Of a stretch of 64,000 nt of DNA, positions 41,939-51,954 are shown piece by piece (the stretch's first letter is position 1; each line of letters starts with the position of its first letter). The DNA lies in contig CM051457.1 of assembly GCA_028274465.1 (NCBI GenBank), positions 74,250,496 to 74,314,495 of the forward strand, given 5' to 3'. The DNA comes from Plantago ovata. Its lineage: Eukaryota > Streptophyta > Magnoliopsida > Lamiales > Plantaginaceae. The translations under genes were made by a program, and so were the position numbers. The notes under the pieces are model-generated. The model saw only the letters and a program-made list of their open reading frames with translations. It ran no database searches and had not been told where the DNA came from.

Positions 41939-42737
41939 GATCGGAGAGCCTCCTGAAGATCGAGTATGCTTGGGAATGTTGTAATTCTTCCATTTCTGTA
42001 CTTGCATTTTTCTTCAAACAATTTTCATTCGGCCTTTTGTGGCGCTCCTCGAAACACATCACTTTGTAATATATGTTTATCAACTGTTGTCTTTTCGCTT
42101 TTCTTTCCTCAATAAAATTTGTTGCTCTTCGATTTCCTTCCTATACTTGTGTTTTTTACTAACTCCAAATTTTGTTATGACGTATAACTTGGATAGAGTA
42201 GTTAAACATGTATAAGTTAGAATCGAGAACCAAAGTTCTTCGCTATGAGTACTTCGGACTAAACTCCGCGAGCTACCAAAGTAGTTTCCGTGCTTCTCGA
42301 TTGTCTTGACAATTAAGAAAAATTCTAAGTGTTGAGTTAGAGAGAATCGGGCTCATCCTCCTCGATTTCATTCTGCTCCTCGCTTTTACCTCCTTAAATG
42401 GCTTCATGATTAATTCTCTTTTAGAGATAAGAGAGTGGGGAGAATTTCCCTTAATCATGGAAATCGAATAGATTTTATGTAGATCGAGTAAGCTCTTTTG
42501 ATCGAGTAGCATTATTTTTTGAGTATAGTAGTTCTATACTTGAACATTTTTGTTGAAAGATAGACATTGTATTGATTTGTCGGAAATGCAATTACAATGG
42601 GGGCTTCGCGGCCAGCTTTCTTACAACCTTTTCTTAACCAAAACATGAGGTACCTCTCACACAAACTTGTGAGGAATCCTTCTCGATCTTCGGGCCTTTC
42701 ACAGGAGTTCTTTCAAAAAGCTTGTTCATCAAACCAC
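41939..42737. other. intergenic space between antisense gene and Tat pol (tail to tail)
   Basis: About 0.8 kb without a gene. The + strand has a poly(A) signal AATAAA at 42111-42116 in a T-rich context, about 175 bp after the antisense stop. The two transcription units converge here. Confidence 0.6.
42111..42116 (+). terminator. poly(A) signal of the Tat antisense gene
   Basis: TTTCCTCAATAAAATTTGTTG, with T-rich upstream sequence typical of plant polyadenylation sites. Confidence 0.5.
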
Positions 42738-44636
42738 TTACGCGTAGAATCTTTGGAGGTTAGAAGTATTCCAAGGGTTGTTCAATACTCTTCCCTCCAT
42801 GTCTTGGAGCCGATAGCTTCCATTGGACCTTGCTTCAATTATCTTGTAGGGGCCTTCCCAATTGGGTTGCATCTTCCCAACTTTGCCCAGGATGTCCGAT
42901 CTTCGGAGTACTAGGTCTCCTACTTGGAAGTCTCTCTCTCTTACGCCTTTGTTGTAGGTCTTCGCGATCAGTGCTTGATATCTGAGGATGTTGGCCAAGG
43001 CATTGGTCCTCGCTTCACTAACCGTCTCCAGGTCGAAGAGCCTCTCTGTATGATTGTCCTCGGGTTGATACCCTTGGATTCTGAGGGTTTCTACCGCCAC
43101 TTCCGCTGGTATGACCGCCTCAGACCCATAAACTAGCAAGAAGGGAGTCTCCCTTGTAGCTGTTTTCGTAGTGGTGCGGTATGCCCATACCATTCCATCA
43201 AGCTCGTCAACCCAGTCCTTGTTGGTGGCGAACCTCTTCTGCAAGTTGTTGACGAGGATTTTGTTGACGGCTTCTGTTTGCCCATTGGATTGAGGATGTC
43301 CTACAGAGGTATACCTCCTCTCAATCTTCATTTCCTTGCACCATTCATTGAATCTTTGGCCACAAAATTGAGCACCATTATCTAAGATGAGGACTCTCGG
43401 CAAGCCAAATCGACACACGATGTTCCTCCATACGAAGTTCATCACTCTTTGTTCGGTGATAGTAGATACTGCCTCAACTTCTGCCCACTTGCTAAAGTAT
43501 TCGACCGCAACGATGATGAACTTCTTTTGGCCCGTGCCTCTTGGGAAAGGACCGACTATGTCGATGCCCCATATGTCGAAAGGGCAAGTGATGGTGATGG
43601 GCATGAGAGGTTTCGCTGGGACGTTGATCAAATTGGCGTGCATTTGACACTCCTCGCACCTTCTCACAAATTGGGCCGCGTCTTCGCGAACAGTGGGCCA
43701 GTAGTATCCTTGTCGAATGACTTTTTGCGCGAGGGTTCTTCCTCCGGCATGGTCCCCGCAACTTCCTCGATGCATCTCTCCCAAACATTTTTGGACTTCT
43801 TGCTCGGCGACACATCTCAAGTAGATTCCCTCGAAGGACCTTTTGTACAAGTAGTCTCCTTGAATTATGTATCGGGGAGCCTTTCCTTTGATCTTCCTCG
43901 CTTCAGCCTTGTCACGAGGGAGGCTTCCATTTTTGACATATGTAGTTATCTCTTGCATCCAACTCGGTTGAGCGTCAATTGCCAAGACGTTTGGCTTTGA
44001 TGACCACATGGATGATGCGTTGATTCTCATAAGTATCACATTTCGGGTATCCACTCCTCCGGAAGTCGAAGCATACTTTGATAGGGCATCTGCCCTCTGA
44101 TTGAGATCTCTTGAGAACTTCTCAATCTCACAACTTTCGAATTTTTGGATTTCTTCCGTAATGGCACTCTTGTACTCGGCCAGTGAGTCCTTCTTGGTTC
44201 TGAATTTTCCCGAGATTTGCTTCTCGGCCAGTTGAGAATCAGTGAAGAGACGTATCTTCTTTACTTCCAATGCTTTTGCCATATGTAGAGCTATGAGGAT
44301 GGCTTCATACTCTGCTTCATTGTTCGAGACCGGGAAACTAAGAGTAACGGCGTACTCGAGTTCAGCCCCTCCGGGACTCTTGAAGTATATTTCTATCCCG
44401 CCATTTTTTCCTGATGAGGATCCATCAACATGAAGAATCCAAACGTCTCCGTGGTCGACTAATTCCTTGGGTTTTGGAGAGACGGTCTCCGTGCCCTTTG
44501 GTTCGTCGATTTTTTCTGACAGGAACACTTCATGTCTTTTTCTTTTTTTTTGGGACATCGCCTTGAGCTCTTTCAAAGCATCTTCAAGAGCTTGCATAGG
44601 GTTGCTTTGCTGGGGTTTCTCTTCGACCATCATCAT
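42738..44636 (-). CDS. pol: Tat pol: archaeal-like RNase H and integrase
   Basis: Begins after an in-frame TAG at 44643-44645. Residues about 60-190 are a second RNase H: WILHVDGSSSGKNGG, NEAEYEAILIALHMAKALEV, RLFTDSQLAEKQ and LNQRADALSKYA carry the four acidic positions. The integrase follows: zinc-binding region HAGGRTLAQKVIRQGYYWP ... RRCEECQMHA, then catalytic WGIDIVGPFP, LILDNGAQF and GQTEAVNKI (D,D35E intact), then GDLVLRRSDILGKVGKMQPN and WEGPYKI. It ends at 42738 with no chromodomain seen. The integrase would insert the DNA copy; the second RNase H is a Tat hallmark. Confidence 0.92.
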   Translation of the reverse strand: MMMVEEKPQQSNPMQALEDALKELKAMSQKKRKRHEVFLSEKIDEPKGTETVSPKPKELVDHGDVWILHVDGSSSGKNGGIEIYFKSPGGAELEYAVTLSFPVSNNEAEYEAILIALHMAKALEVKKIRLFTDSQLAEKQISGKFRTKKDSLAEYKSAITEEIQKFESCEIEKFSRDLNQRADALSKYASTSGGVDTRNVILMRINASSMWSSKPNVLAIDAQPSWMQEITTYVKNGSLPRDKAEARKIKGKAPRYIIQGDYLYKRSFEGIYLRCVAEQEVQKCLGEMHRGSCGDHAGGRTLAQKVIRQGYYWPTVREDAAQFVRRCEECQMHANLINVPAKPLMPITITCPFDIWGIDIVGPFPRGTGQKKFIIVAVEYFSKWAEVEAVSTITEQRVMNFVWRNIVCRFGLPRVLILDNGAQFCGQRFNEWCKEMKIERRYTSVGHPQSNGQTEAVNKILVNNLQKRFATNKDWVDELDGMVWAYRTTTKTATRETPFLLVYGSEAVIPAEVAVETLRIQGYQPEDNHTERLFDLETVSEARTNALANILRYQALIAKTYNKGVRERDFQVGDLVLRRSDILGKVGKMQPNWEGPYKIIEARSNGSYRLQDMEGRVLNNPWNTSNLQRFYA

Positions 44637-44642
44637 AACACT

Positions 44643-45824
44643 CTATGTTTCCGAAGGGTTTTCCCCTGAAGTTCCTTTGGAGGGATATTCTACGAGGAAG
44701 TCGGCAATGACTTGTGCTTTCTTGGCCACGGGTGCTTGATAGTCGATGTCGTACTCGCTTAATTCGATTGCCCATCTTGCCAATCTTCCCGAGTTTTCGG
44801 GTTTTCCAAGGACTTGCTTAAGAGGTTGCTTCGTCAAGACTACAACCTTGTGAGCACCAAAGTTGGGCTTCAATCTTCTTGCCATATAAACGAGGGCAAA
44901 GGATAGCCTCTCGATATCCATGTACCGCGTTTCGGCTCCAGCGAGTACTTTACTCAAGTAGTAGATGGGCAAGTGGTCGTTACCTTGGATTCGTACCAAG
45001 ACCGAGCTGATAGCTTCCCCAGTTGCTGCTAGGTATAAGTAAAGTACCTCTCCTTCTATGGGTTTCGACAATAGTGGGGGAGCGAGTAAGTACTCTTTCA
45101 GCTTCTCGAAGGCTTCCTCGCATTCCTTCGTCAACTCGAAGTGGCTGCTCTTCCTTAGCACTTTGAAAAATGGAAGATTTTTCTCGGCCAATCTCGAGAT
45201 GAATCTACTTAATGCTATTGACTTTCCGACCAGTTGTTGCACCTCATTGATGGATTGAGGTTGAGAAAGATCGAGGATGGCCTTTATCTTTTCGGAGTTT
45301 GCTTCTATTCCTCTCTTTGTTACCATGTAACCGAGGAATTTCCCCCCTTTGACTCCGAAGGTACACTTCGCTGGGTTGAGCTTCATGCCATACTTTCTCA
45401 AGATTGAGAAGCATTTTGCCAGGTAACCTACATGTTGCTCCTCGGTTTTGCTTTTGACGAGCATGTCATCGACATACACTTCCATTGTTTTACCCAGCTC
45501 TTCTTTGAACATCTTGTTGACTAACCTTTGGTAGGTCGCTCCGGCGTTTTTAAGACCGAATGGCATCACGTTGAAGCAATACAAATTGCCATTTGCGAAG
45601 AAGGCAGTCTTGGGCACATCGTCATTGGCCATTTTGACCTGGTAGAAGCCCTGGTATGCATCCATGAAACTCAGGAGGGCGCATCCAGCAGTGGAATCGA
45701 CCAGCTGGTCGATCCGCGGGAGAGGGTAGTGATCCTTTGGGCAAAACTTGTTGAGCCTTGTGAAGTTGTTGCACATTCTCACTTTCCCGAACCCTTCTCC
45801 ACGAGGACCACATTGCATACCCAA
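44643..45824 (-). CDS. pol: Tat pol: reverse transcriptase and first RNase H
   Basis: RT motifs in order: FTRLNKFCPKDHYPLPRIDQ, LSFMDAYQGFYQV, FNVMPFGLKNAGATYQRLVN, MEVYVDDMLVKSK (catalytic YVDD) and LGYMVTKRGIEAN. The retroviral-type RNase H follows (LYLYLAATGEAISSVL, YYLSKVLAGAETRY, ADFLVEYP), with some usual acidic positions apparently replaced, as is common in Tat. One TAG (44643-44645) separates it from the next domain in the same frame. A one-base deletion near 45783 separates it from the upstream piece. Confidence 0.92.
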   Translation of the reverse strand: MGMQCGPRGEGFGKVRMCNNFTRLNKFCPKDHYPLPRIDQLVDSTAGCALLSFMDAYQGFYQVKMANDDVPKTAFFANGNLYCFNVMPFGLKNAGATYQRLVNKMFKEELGKTMEVYVDDMLVKSKTEEQHVGYLAKCFSILRKYGMKLNPAKCTFGVKGGKFLGYMVTKRGIEANSEKIKAILDLSQPQSINEVQQLVGKSIALSRFISRLAEKNLPFFKVLRKSSHFELTKECEEAFEKLKEYLLAPPLLSKPIEGEVLYLYLAATGEAISSVLVRIQGNDHLPIYYLSKVLAGAETRYMDIERLSFALVYMARRLKPNFGAHKVVVLTKQPLKQVLGKPENSGRLARWAIELSEYDIDYQAPVAKKAQVIADFLVEYPSKGTSGENPSET

Positions 45825-46525
45825 TCGGAGTATCTCACCTCCTTGATGTGGCCGACCTTAAGAAGTCTTTGGACTTCCGCTTCAATGATGGCATTGTCTT
45901 CCGCAGTGAAGTCTATTCGCTTTTCTCTGATGTGGGTGATCGACGGGTCTACGTTCAGACGGTGAACGGCGACACGTGGATCGATCCCCTTAAGGTCCTC
46001 GGTACTCCACGCAAAGATGTCGTTGTTATCCTTCAAACATTGGATAAGTTTCATCTTGACTTCTGTAGTCATCTCGGTACCAATTTTTGTGACGTTATCG
46101 GCACTTCCTTCGACAATTTGGATTTCTTCGAGGGCTTCTCTTGCTTCTATTTTGTTTTCCTCAAAGAATTTCTTCTTTTTGGAAGAGGGTGAGACTGGTG
46201 GAATCACTTGATACTCCTCGAGCTCCTTAACAGCTCCTACTAGAGTATCCTTGTCTTTCTTCATGATTGCTTTTCTTCGCCTAAGTGACGGACTTGGCTT
46301 TTTCGACTTTCTCTTCACTCGCCGAACCGTGTAGAAACGATAAGGCGCATTGTGAACAAGGGGTGTCTCCTCGGATGATTGCCCCGGGTTGGGTTCTCCA
46401 ATGGCAACCCTAGAAGTGAACTTGGCTGACATGGTGTAGCACTCCCATGTTTCTCGTATGTCTCCTACTTCTTGTCCAATTCCCAAAGGAGTGGGGAACT
46501 TTAACTTGTTGTGGACCGTGGACAC
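45779..46525 (-). pseudogene. pol: Tat pol: protease-RT connector
   Basis: In frame with the protease, after a TGA at 46532-46534. A linker leads into the RT thumb-proximal start: IFAWSTEDLKGIDPRVAVHR, IREKRIDFTAEDNAIIEAEV and SDWVCNVVLVEKGSGK. The frame then fails, and shifting one base continues directly into VRMCNNFTRLN, so a single A was probably lost from GGAAAAGTG. Confidence 0.85.
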
Positions 46526-46531
46526 TACGGC

Positions 46532-46945
46532 TCAGAACTGAGAGAGGCCGGGTCGGCCTAGGACTGCAAAATAATCAAACGGCATATCGACGACCACAAA
46601 AGGAACATGTTGCGTCACTCGTCTAGGAGCGCTACCCATTGATACCGTGAGGTTGATCATTCCGAGTGGCATGATAGGTTGTCCTCCAAACCCTACCAAT
46701 GCCCTCCTCACTTCCCTGAGCCCTTCTCTTGGATTCATTTGCATCCTTTTCAAGGTTCCGGTGAAAATCAAGTTCGCCGAGCACCCGGTGTCGACGAGGA
46801 TTCTTCCTAACTTGTATGATTGAACATCAAAGGAAACTACAAGTGGGACGCAAGGATCATATATGTTCCCTCCTCCGGCATGCTTCAGAGGTATCTCGCT
46901 ATCATCGAAAGAGATAATTGGTTCCCGGTCGTGCGGCTTGAGCAT
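46532..46945 (-). pseudogene. Tat aspartic protease
   Basis: LGRILVDTGCSANLIF carries the catalytic DTG, and YFAVLGRPGLSQF is the second conserved block near the C-terminus. The length is normal for the domain. It sits in a different frame from gag (offset by one), overlapping the gag end by 44 bp, so expression may have used a frameshift or a lost base. Ends at an in-frame TGA, with pol continuing in the same frame. Confidence 0.88.
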
Positions 46946-49127
46946 ACTTCACATCTCGGACCCTAAGATTGTCCGCCGTAATCTCCCTTTGATTACGAGT
47001 GTCGCCCCCCGCGATTCCTCCCGCAATTGTGAGAGTGTGGATGCTTCCATTCATGGGGCGGTTCTCATAATTGTTGTAATTATGAATGTCATCATCATGA
47101 GGGTTTCCTTGGTAAGGGTGCTCGTTCCCACTTTGAGGTGGTGGAGGCAGGAGTGCCAGAGGTTCCTCCTTTCGGATGTAGCTAACCAATTGGCCATTGC
47201 GTATCATCCTCTCAATTTCGTTTTTGAGTTCGACACATTCATCGGAGGTATGCCCTTTCCCCTTGTGAAACTTGCAAAATTTTTCCGAACTCTTGTTCCT
47301 TTGATTTTCTTTAATCGGTGGTGGCAAGGAGACATCTGCCTTCCTTGAGACTATATAGTTCAAGATGTCAGATCTTGGCCTATTTAAGTCTGTTTAGTTG
47401 CTATATCGTCTTGGAGGTGACCTTCTAGGAGGAGACCTCTTGTCTCTGAAATCATTCCTAGAGTGGCCCTCTTTGATCAGCCCAAACTTTTGATCTTTCC
47501 TTTGCTTTCCGGGATTTTGAGGGCGAGGAGGGTACTCCTTCTCTTTTTCTTTCTCCTTCCCTTTTTCCTTGGGAAGATTGGTTCTCACTGTGACGGTTTT
47601 TCGGAATTCCTCAGCCTCGAGGATATCCTATCAAACCTTGGCAAGATGTGCTTCATTCTCCACACACGATGCTGAGAGTACATCTTGGAACTTGATGTTG
47701 GTAGTGTTACCATACAAATATTCTTTCCTCTCATTGATCGAGTGATCTTCAACTTGAAGGGCTGCTTCATGAAAACGATTGATGAAGTCCCTCAAGTCCT
47801 CGTTGTTTTTCTGAACAATTTCGGCCAAGTACCTCACTCTTCTCTTGGCGTTCATCACCTTCTCGAAACGCTTAGAGAACTCCTTGCAGAGATCTCTATA
47901 TGACTTGATGGACCGGTGAGGGAGGCGCGACCACCACTTCATGGCTTCTCCGGAGAGGTTAGCCGGGAAGAGGAGTGCTTTGGTCCTTGAATCATGACCG
48001 TAAGCGTCCATTTTAGTACCAAATCTTACCAAGTAGTCCTTCGGACAACTTGTTCCATCATAGCTTTCGAAGGTGGGGAACCCTCTTTCGATTTTGGCTT
48101 GGTGACTTCTAATCTCATCGCACAAAGGGCTCGGATCTTGGTCTTGCTATTTTTCTTGGACAGTTCCTCGTAGAGTCTCTATCTGAGCATCAAGTGCGGA
48201 TTTCCTCGCGTTGAGTTCTTCCAGAGTGAGCCTCCTCCCCGTGATCGGGTCGATCAAGGGGGTTACCTCAGCTACTGTTCTCAATGCTTGATTCTCTGCC
48301 ACTGCTTCTTGTTGGTTTTGAGGAGTTACTTGGTTGGGCGTAACTTGATTGGGGAGAGCGGGTGGTGTAGCGACCACCTGAGCTCTATTTTCTTGTTGAG
48401 CTACATTTTGCAATGATGCCCGTATCCTTCTATCAATCAAGTCTCTCAAGTCATCCGGGGCACCTTGAGGTCCTAACCTCGATTGAACTCTTGATTGTCC
48501 AAGTCGAGATTGGATCGGCCTTGTGTTGGCTCTCGAATGTGCTTCATCTTGTGCAACTGGTGCTCTTCCTTGGGATTGACGAGGAGCGACCAGGGTTTCA
48601 CGAGGTTGCTCTTGCACCGGCGCTGGTTGTGCTCCTCGAGCCTGTATCTCGGCATTAACCCTAGCAGCCTCATTACCCCCTACATATCCTTGTAGAGTGA
48701 GAAGGAACAAACTGTATTGAGCTTCGCCCATCCCGAAATCTGATGGTCGGACTACACGTCCATCATGAAGGGTGAAGGTCAATGCGGCCGGTTGAGGAGG
48801 GTTCGCTGCTACGGGAGGTTGATTGATTGCTACTGGAGGAGGCTGCCCCCTAGGCTCGGCGTTGTTTGGGACTCTCAACGCTCCATAGGAACTTCCTACT
48901 GGGACTCCTTGCGGGTTGTTTTCCCCCGATCTTTCATTTTGGCAGTTGGTGACATTAGTAAATGCCCCCTCCGTGTAATCTTGATTCCTTACAACATTGT
49001 TGTTTCTTGGTGCCCTCGGAGCAGCATCCGTTCCTCCTCCGCGATCGTTACTAGGGGGACGACCCCTAGGTCGAGGAGGATTCCTGGGTGGTGCATTAGC
49101 AAGACGGTTGCTTCTTCTGGGAGGCAT
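46902..49127 (-). pseudogene. gag: Tat gag, one frame with several stops
   Basis: A single frame from MPPRRSNRLANAPPRNPPRP (49127) to 46902, interrupted by TAG 48147-48149, TGA plus TAG 47628-47633 and TAA 47394-47396. The N-terminal third is Pro/Gln/Arg-rich. The capsid part (about 48125-47700) has FPTFESYDGTSCPKDYLVRF, NLSGEAMKWWSRLPHRSIKS and LRDFINRFHEAALQVED. A Lys/Glu/Pro linker precedes the zinc knuckle CKFHKGKGHTSDEC at about 47250-47290, with His in the second metal position as usual in Tat gag. All stops are in frame, while pol is much better preserved. Confidence 0.88.
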
Positions 49128-49193
49128 ATTCGTGAAGGGTCACGAAGAGGGTGATGGCTCGACCAGTAGGGCAAGGAATGACCTTTCGTGTCG

Positions 49194-49212
49194 CTTCCCA
49201 CATATGGCACCA
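49194..49212 (-). promoter_or_regulatory. Tat primer binding site candidate
   Basis: The - strand reads TGGTGCCATATGTGGGAAG two bases after the 5' LTR end. TGG start and position fit a primer site. I cannot assign the tRNA with confidence. Confidence 0.55.
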
Positions 49213-49214
49213 AA

Positions 49215-50004
49215 TGTTGAAGGGTAATTCGTGTTTCTTTCTAAGTTCGCAGTGAGTCGCTAATCTAAGTTATTCTAGTTCTTCTTCTTGTAGTGTTCCT
49301 CTAGGATAGGTAGTGAACCTTTTTGTGGCTTCCTCGTACCTGAAATATACTGGAGGGGGGAGGGGGTTAGTGTCTCTTGCCCGGTCTGTAAGATATCAGA
49401 CCGGAGTGAAGACTTTACGAGTAGGGAGTTGTGAGGCTTCCCTAGTACGAGTATTAAATGTGGTGGTTGAGAGGTATTAATGCTTACTGTTGAGAAGTGA
49501 ATGAAGCCTTTATATACTTGTGGACTTTTATCTCCAGGTCGCGTAGGATCACGACACGTGTACGATTGAGATTGAGGCCTTGCTTGTCCCAAGCCCATTA
49601 GGGAGGTCCATGGGCCTTGGCCCAAGGGAGCGACCCTGGCTGGTCGCTCAGGGTCCTCGAGCCTCCCTTGTACGTAGGAGGTGTGAGTAGTGTCCTGCCC
49701 AGTTTCTGTCAAAGAGCGTTACCTTGACGTAAGACCTAGTTTCTCTCAGAGAGTGTTACCTTGACGTAAGGCCTCCTCGAACCCTAGAGATGCCCCTCGA
49801 GCTCACTGGCTGCTTTGTCTTTGTGATGAGCTTATTTTGAGGGTTGGCCTTCTAGTGATGGTCGGACCCTATGTTGGTCGAACCACACCTTAGTGACATA
49901 CTTGGGTGTGGTCGCGCCCCTTGAGGGACGGCCTATGATGCTTTGTCGCGCTCTTAGACCGCTCTAGTTCATACATGCGAACTGGACATATTTCAACACT
50001 AACA
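49215..50004 (-). repeat. Tat 5' LTR
   Basis: 790 bp, partner of 29607-30393. TATA candidate at 49516-49509 on the - strand. Changes relative to the partner are mostly transitions, plus a 3-bp length difference in a G run. Confidence 0.94.
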
Positions 50005-51954
50005 AAACCGTTTGGTGTTCTGTGTAAGCCAAGACAATGATATCAAGACAATAACATCCACTTATTGATTCATTCCGTTTTAGCCTGTCCGTTAAAGGCC
50101 GTGGACACACTTGGATTCTTAAGTGTTTCATTTGGAAGAGGCCAAACTTCACACACTTAAATAGGTGATCTTGTTCTAAGAACATTCTGTCCCACAATGT
50201 TCTACTCGGAAGCTAAAGAAGTTCCAGAAACTTCTTCAGAGATCATTAAGAGTTTTTAAACACTCAACCTCCACCGTGTCAGACAGTTAGCACTTAATGT
50301 CTTTACCGGGATTGGCGCATGGAGTATAATTCCTAAGTGCTTTGATAAGCTCGAAGTACTCTTACTCCATGAGGAGATCTCTACGGTCATTCACAACTTC
50401 GTTTTCCACATTGAACCAAATTATTGGGATCTCCAATCAGTATGGTTGGGTTTCCACCGTGAACTTCCTTCAATATGGGTTTTAAGCCCATTCCCCTAGA
50501 CAAGCAGTATCTTAGATCTTTATTAAGGCCTTTTATTATCACGGTACCGTCTTTTCAGACTAAAGATCAACTGCAATATTGTAATGTCTACGACGCAGTG
50601 TCTAGACTTAACCATATCACATGTTGTACATTTATTTGGTCACATGATTGTGTACATCAATTCATATGTTACTTCCACATATCCATCATCTAACTTTCTT
50701 TGGCTTCTCCAAAGTTGAGACAACCTTCTTGTTATGATAGCTATTAGGAAGTCTTTCTTTGAGCCACCAGGCGGCTCATGTTCCCAACATGTAACTTGTG
50801 TATAAGTCTATACATTTGCATGACTCAAAACACAATGCTTCATGAGTCACTAAGCTCAATCAAGTGTTTACTCATATTGAACTCCTCATTATTCCTTGTC
50901 TACACTTCTTTCAAAGTTGATTTTACCTTTAGTAAACCACAAAGACTTTCGTTTCAATACAAGAAATAACATAGATTTCAAGACATTACAGTGGTCTTAA
51001 TTGAAATCACTATTCCTTGAACTTGTAATTCAATTATTCTCAAATTTGGAATCGCACACATTCTATGAGTATTGTACTCTCCCTCTTTGAGTTGTCTCAA
51101 TCAAACATTCTATTGTAATGTATGAAGATACTCTCTCTCCCCCCACAGGGAGAAGGTATCTCAATTTTCCGAACCAACTGTTCAGTACTTATTCAATAGA
51201 AATGGGAATTTCCAAGATTCCCCCACATGAAAGTGGACTCTCTTTTCCTTTAAGGTTTAAAACCTTACAAATAATTTTCACAACTACATTGTGATCACGC
51301 TTTTCAAGCAATCTCAAATTTAAATGGTGTATCCAGTCGTAATCTTTACGTGTAAAGATTCAATGACGCACAATTGCCACAAGTATTGAGTCATGTCAAA
51401 CTCCTTTGCCCCATTAAATTTGATCAATCAATTTCTCAAGAAATTTTCCAAAGTCGTAAGCCTTGTACCATGAGACAACTTCTCAACACAACAATGATGT
51501 GCAACTATAATTATTTGAGTCCAACCTTGATCCATCAATAATCCACGAATGCACATTATTGTTTATTTTAAACAACAAGCTTACAATATTTGTAAGTAGA
51601 AGACTTGAAGAGAGCACTATTACATAATAAATTATAAAACATGTATCGCATATGTACACTAAATGAAAATTTTGAACAACTCATTTTCTCTTCAAATACC
51701 ATGTGCCAAATGTGGAGGGTTCTCCTTCCCCCACAATTCTAGAATTTCAAGACTTTCATATATTTAATGTGGTCTACATACCCATGTCGAGAAACTAAAT
51801 TTCCCCAAGGTAAGATCCACTTAAATAACACTTGAGTTCTATACATTTCTAGACCAACGGTCTTGTGCACATGTTCATCCCCACATGGGATAGGTATATT
51901 TCCAAGAGAAATTAAAGAGAAGAGTAGTAAAGATACAACAAATTGTAAAACACA
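50005..51954 (-). pseudogene. Y Copia internal remnant, right of the Tat insertion
   Basis: Non-coding 3' region first, including GTTGGGTTTCCACCGTGAAC (inverse of X near 26010-26030). The - strand then reads like the end of a Copia RNase H with the VxxxYxxxLMxTxN-type tail at about 50500-50680, heavily broken. Beyond about 50.7 kb no domain is recognised. CCCCACATGAAAG recurs at about 51219-51231, suggesting another polypurine-LTR junction remnant. The satellite replaces Y at about 51955, and the 5' LTR of Y is not seen. Confidence 0.55.

Larger units (their letters stand above)
29607..50004 (-). mobile_element. Gypsy Tat-lineage LTR retrotransposon with antisense gene
   Basis: LTRs (29607-30393 and 49215-50004) run TGTTGAAGGG...CTAACA and differ at roughly 20-25 sites by hand (about 97 percent identity). 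Flanks are GAACC (29602-29606) and AAACC (50005-50009), a target duplication with one change. The - strand order is gag, protease, RT, RNase H, second RNase H, integrase, then a region whose + strand carries a spliced antisense gene. RNase H followed by an archaeal-like RNase H marks the Tat lineage, and antisense frames before the 3' LTR are known in some Tat elements. Without E3 the length is about 13.95 kb. Confidence 0.95.

Noticed and set aside
47628..47633. Two adjacent stops in Tat gag as a sequencing error
   Set aside because: Cannot be excluded, but further in-frame stops at 48147 and 47394 and a lost base near 45783 make genuine decay more likely.
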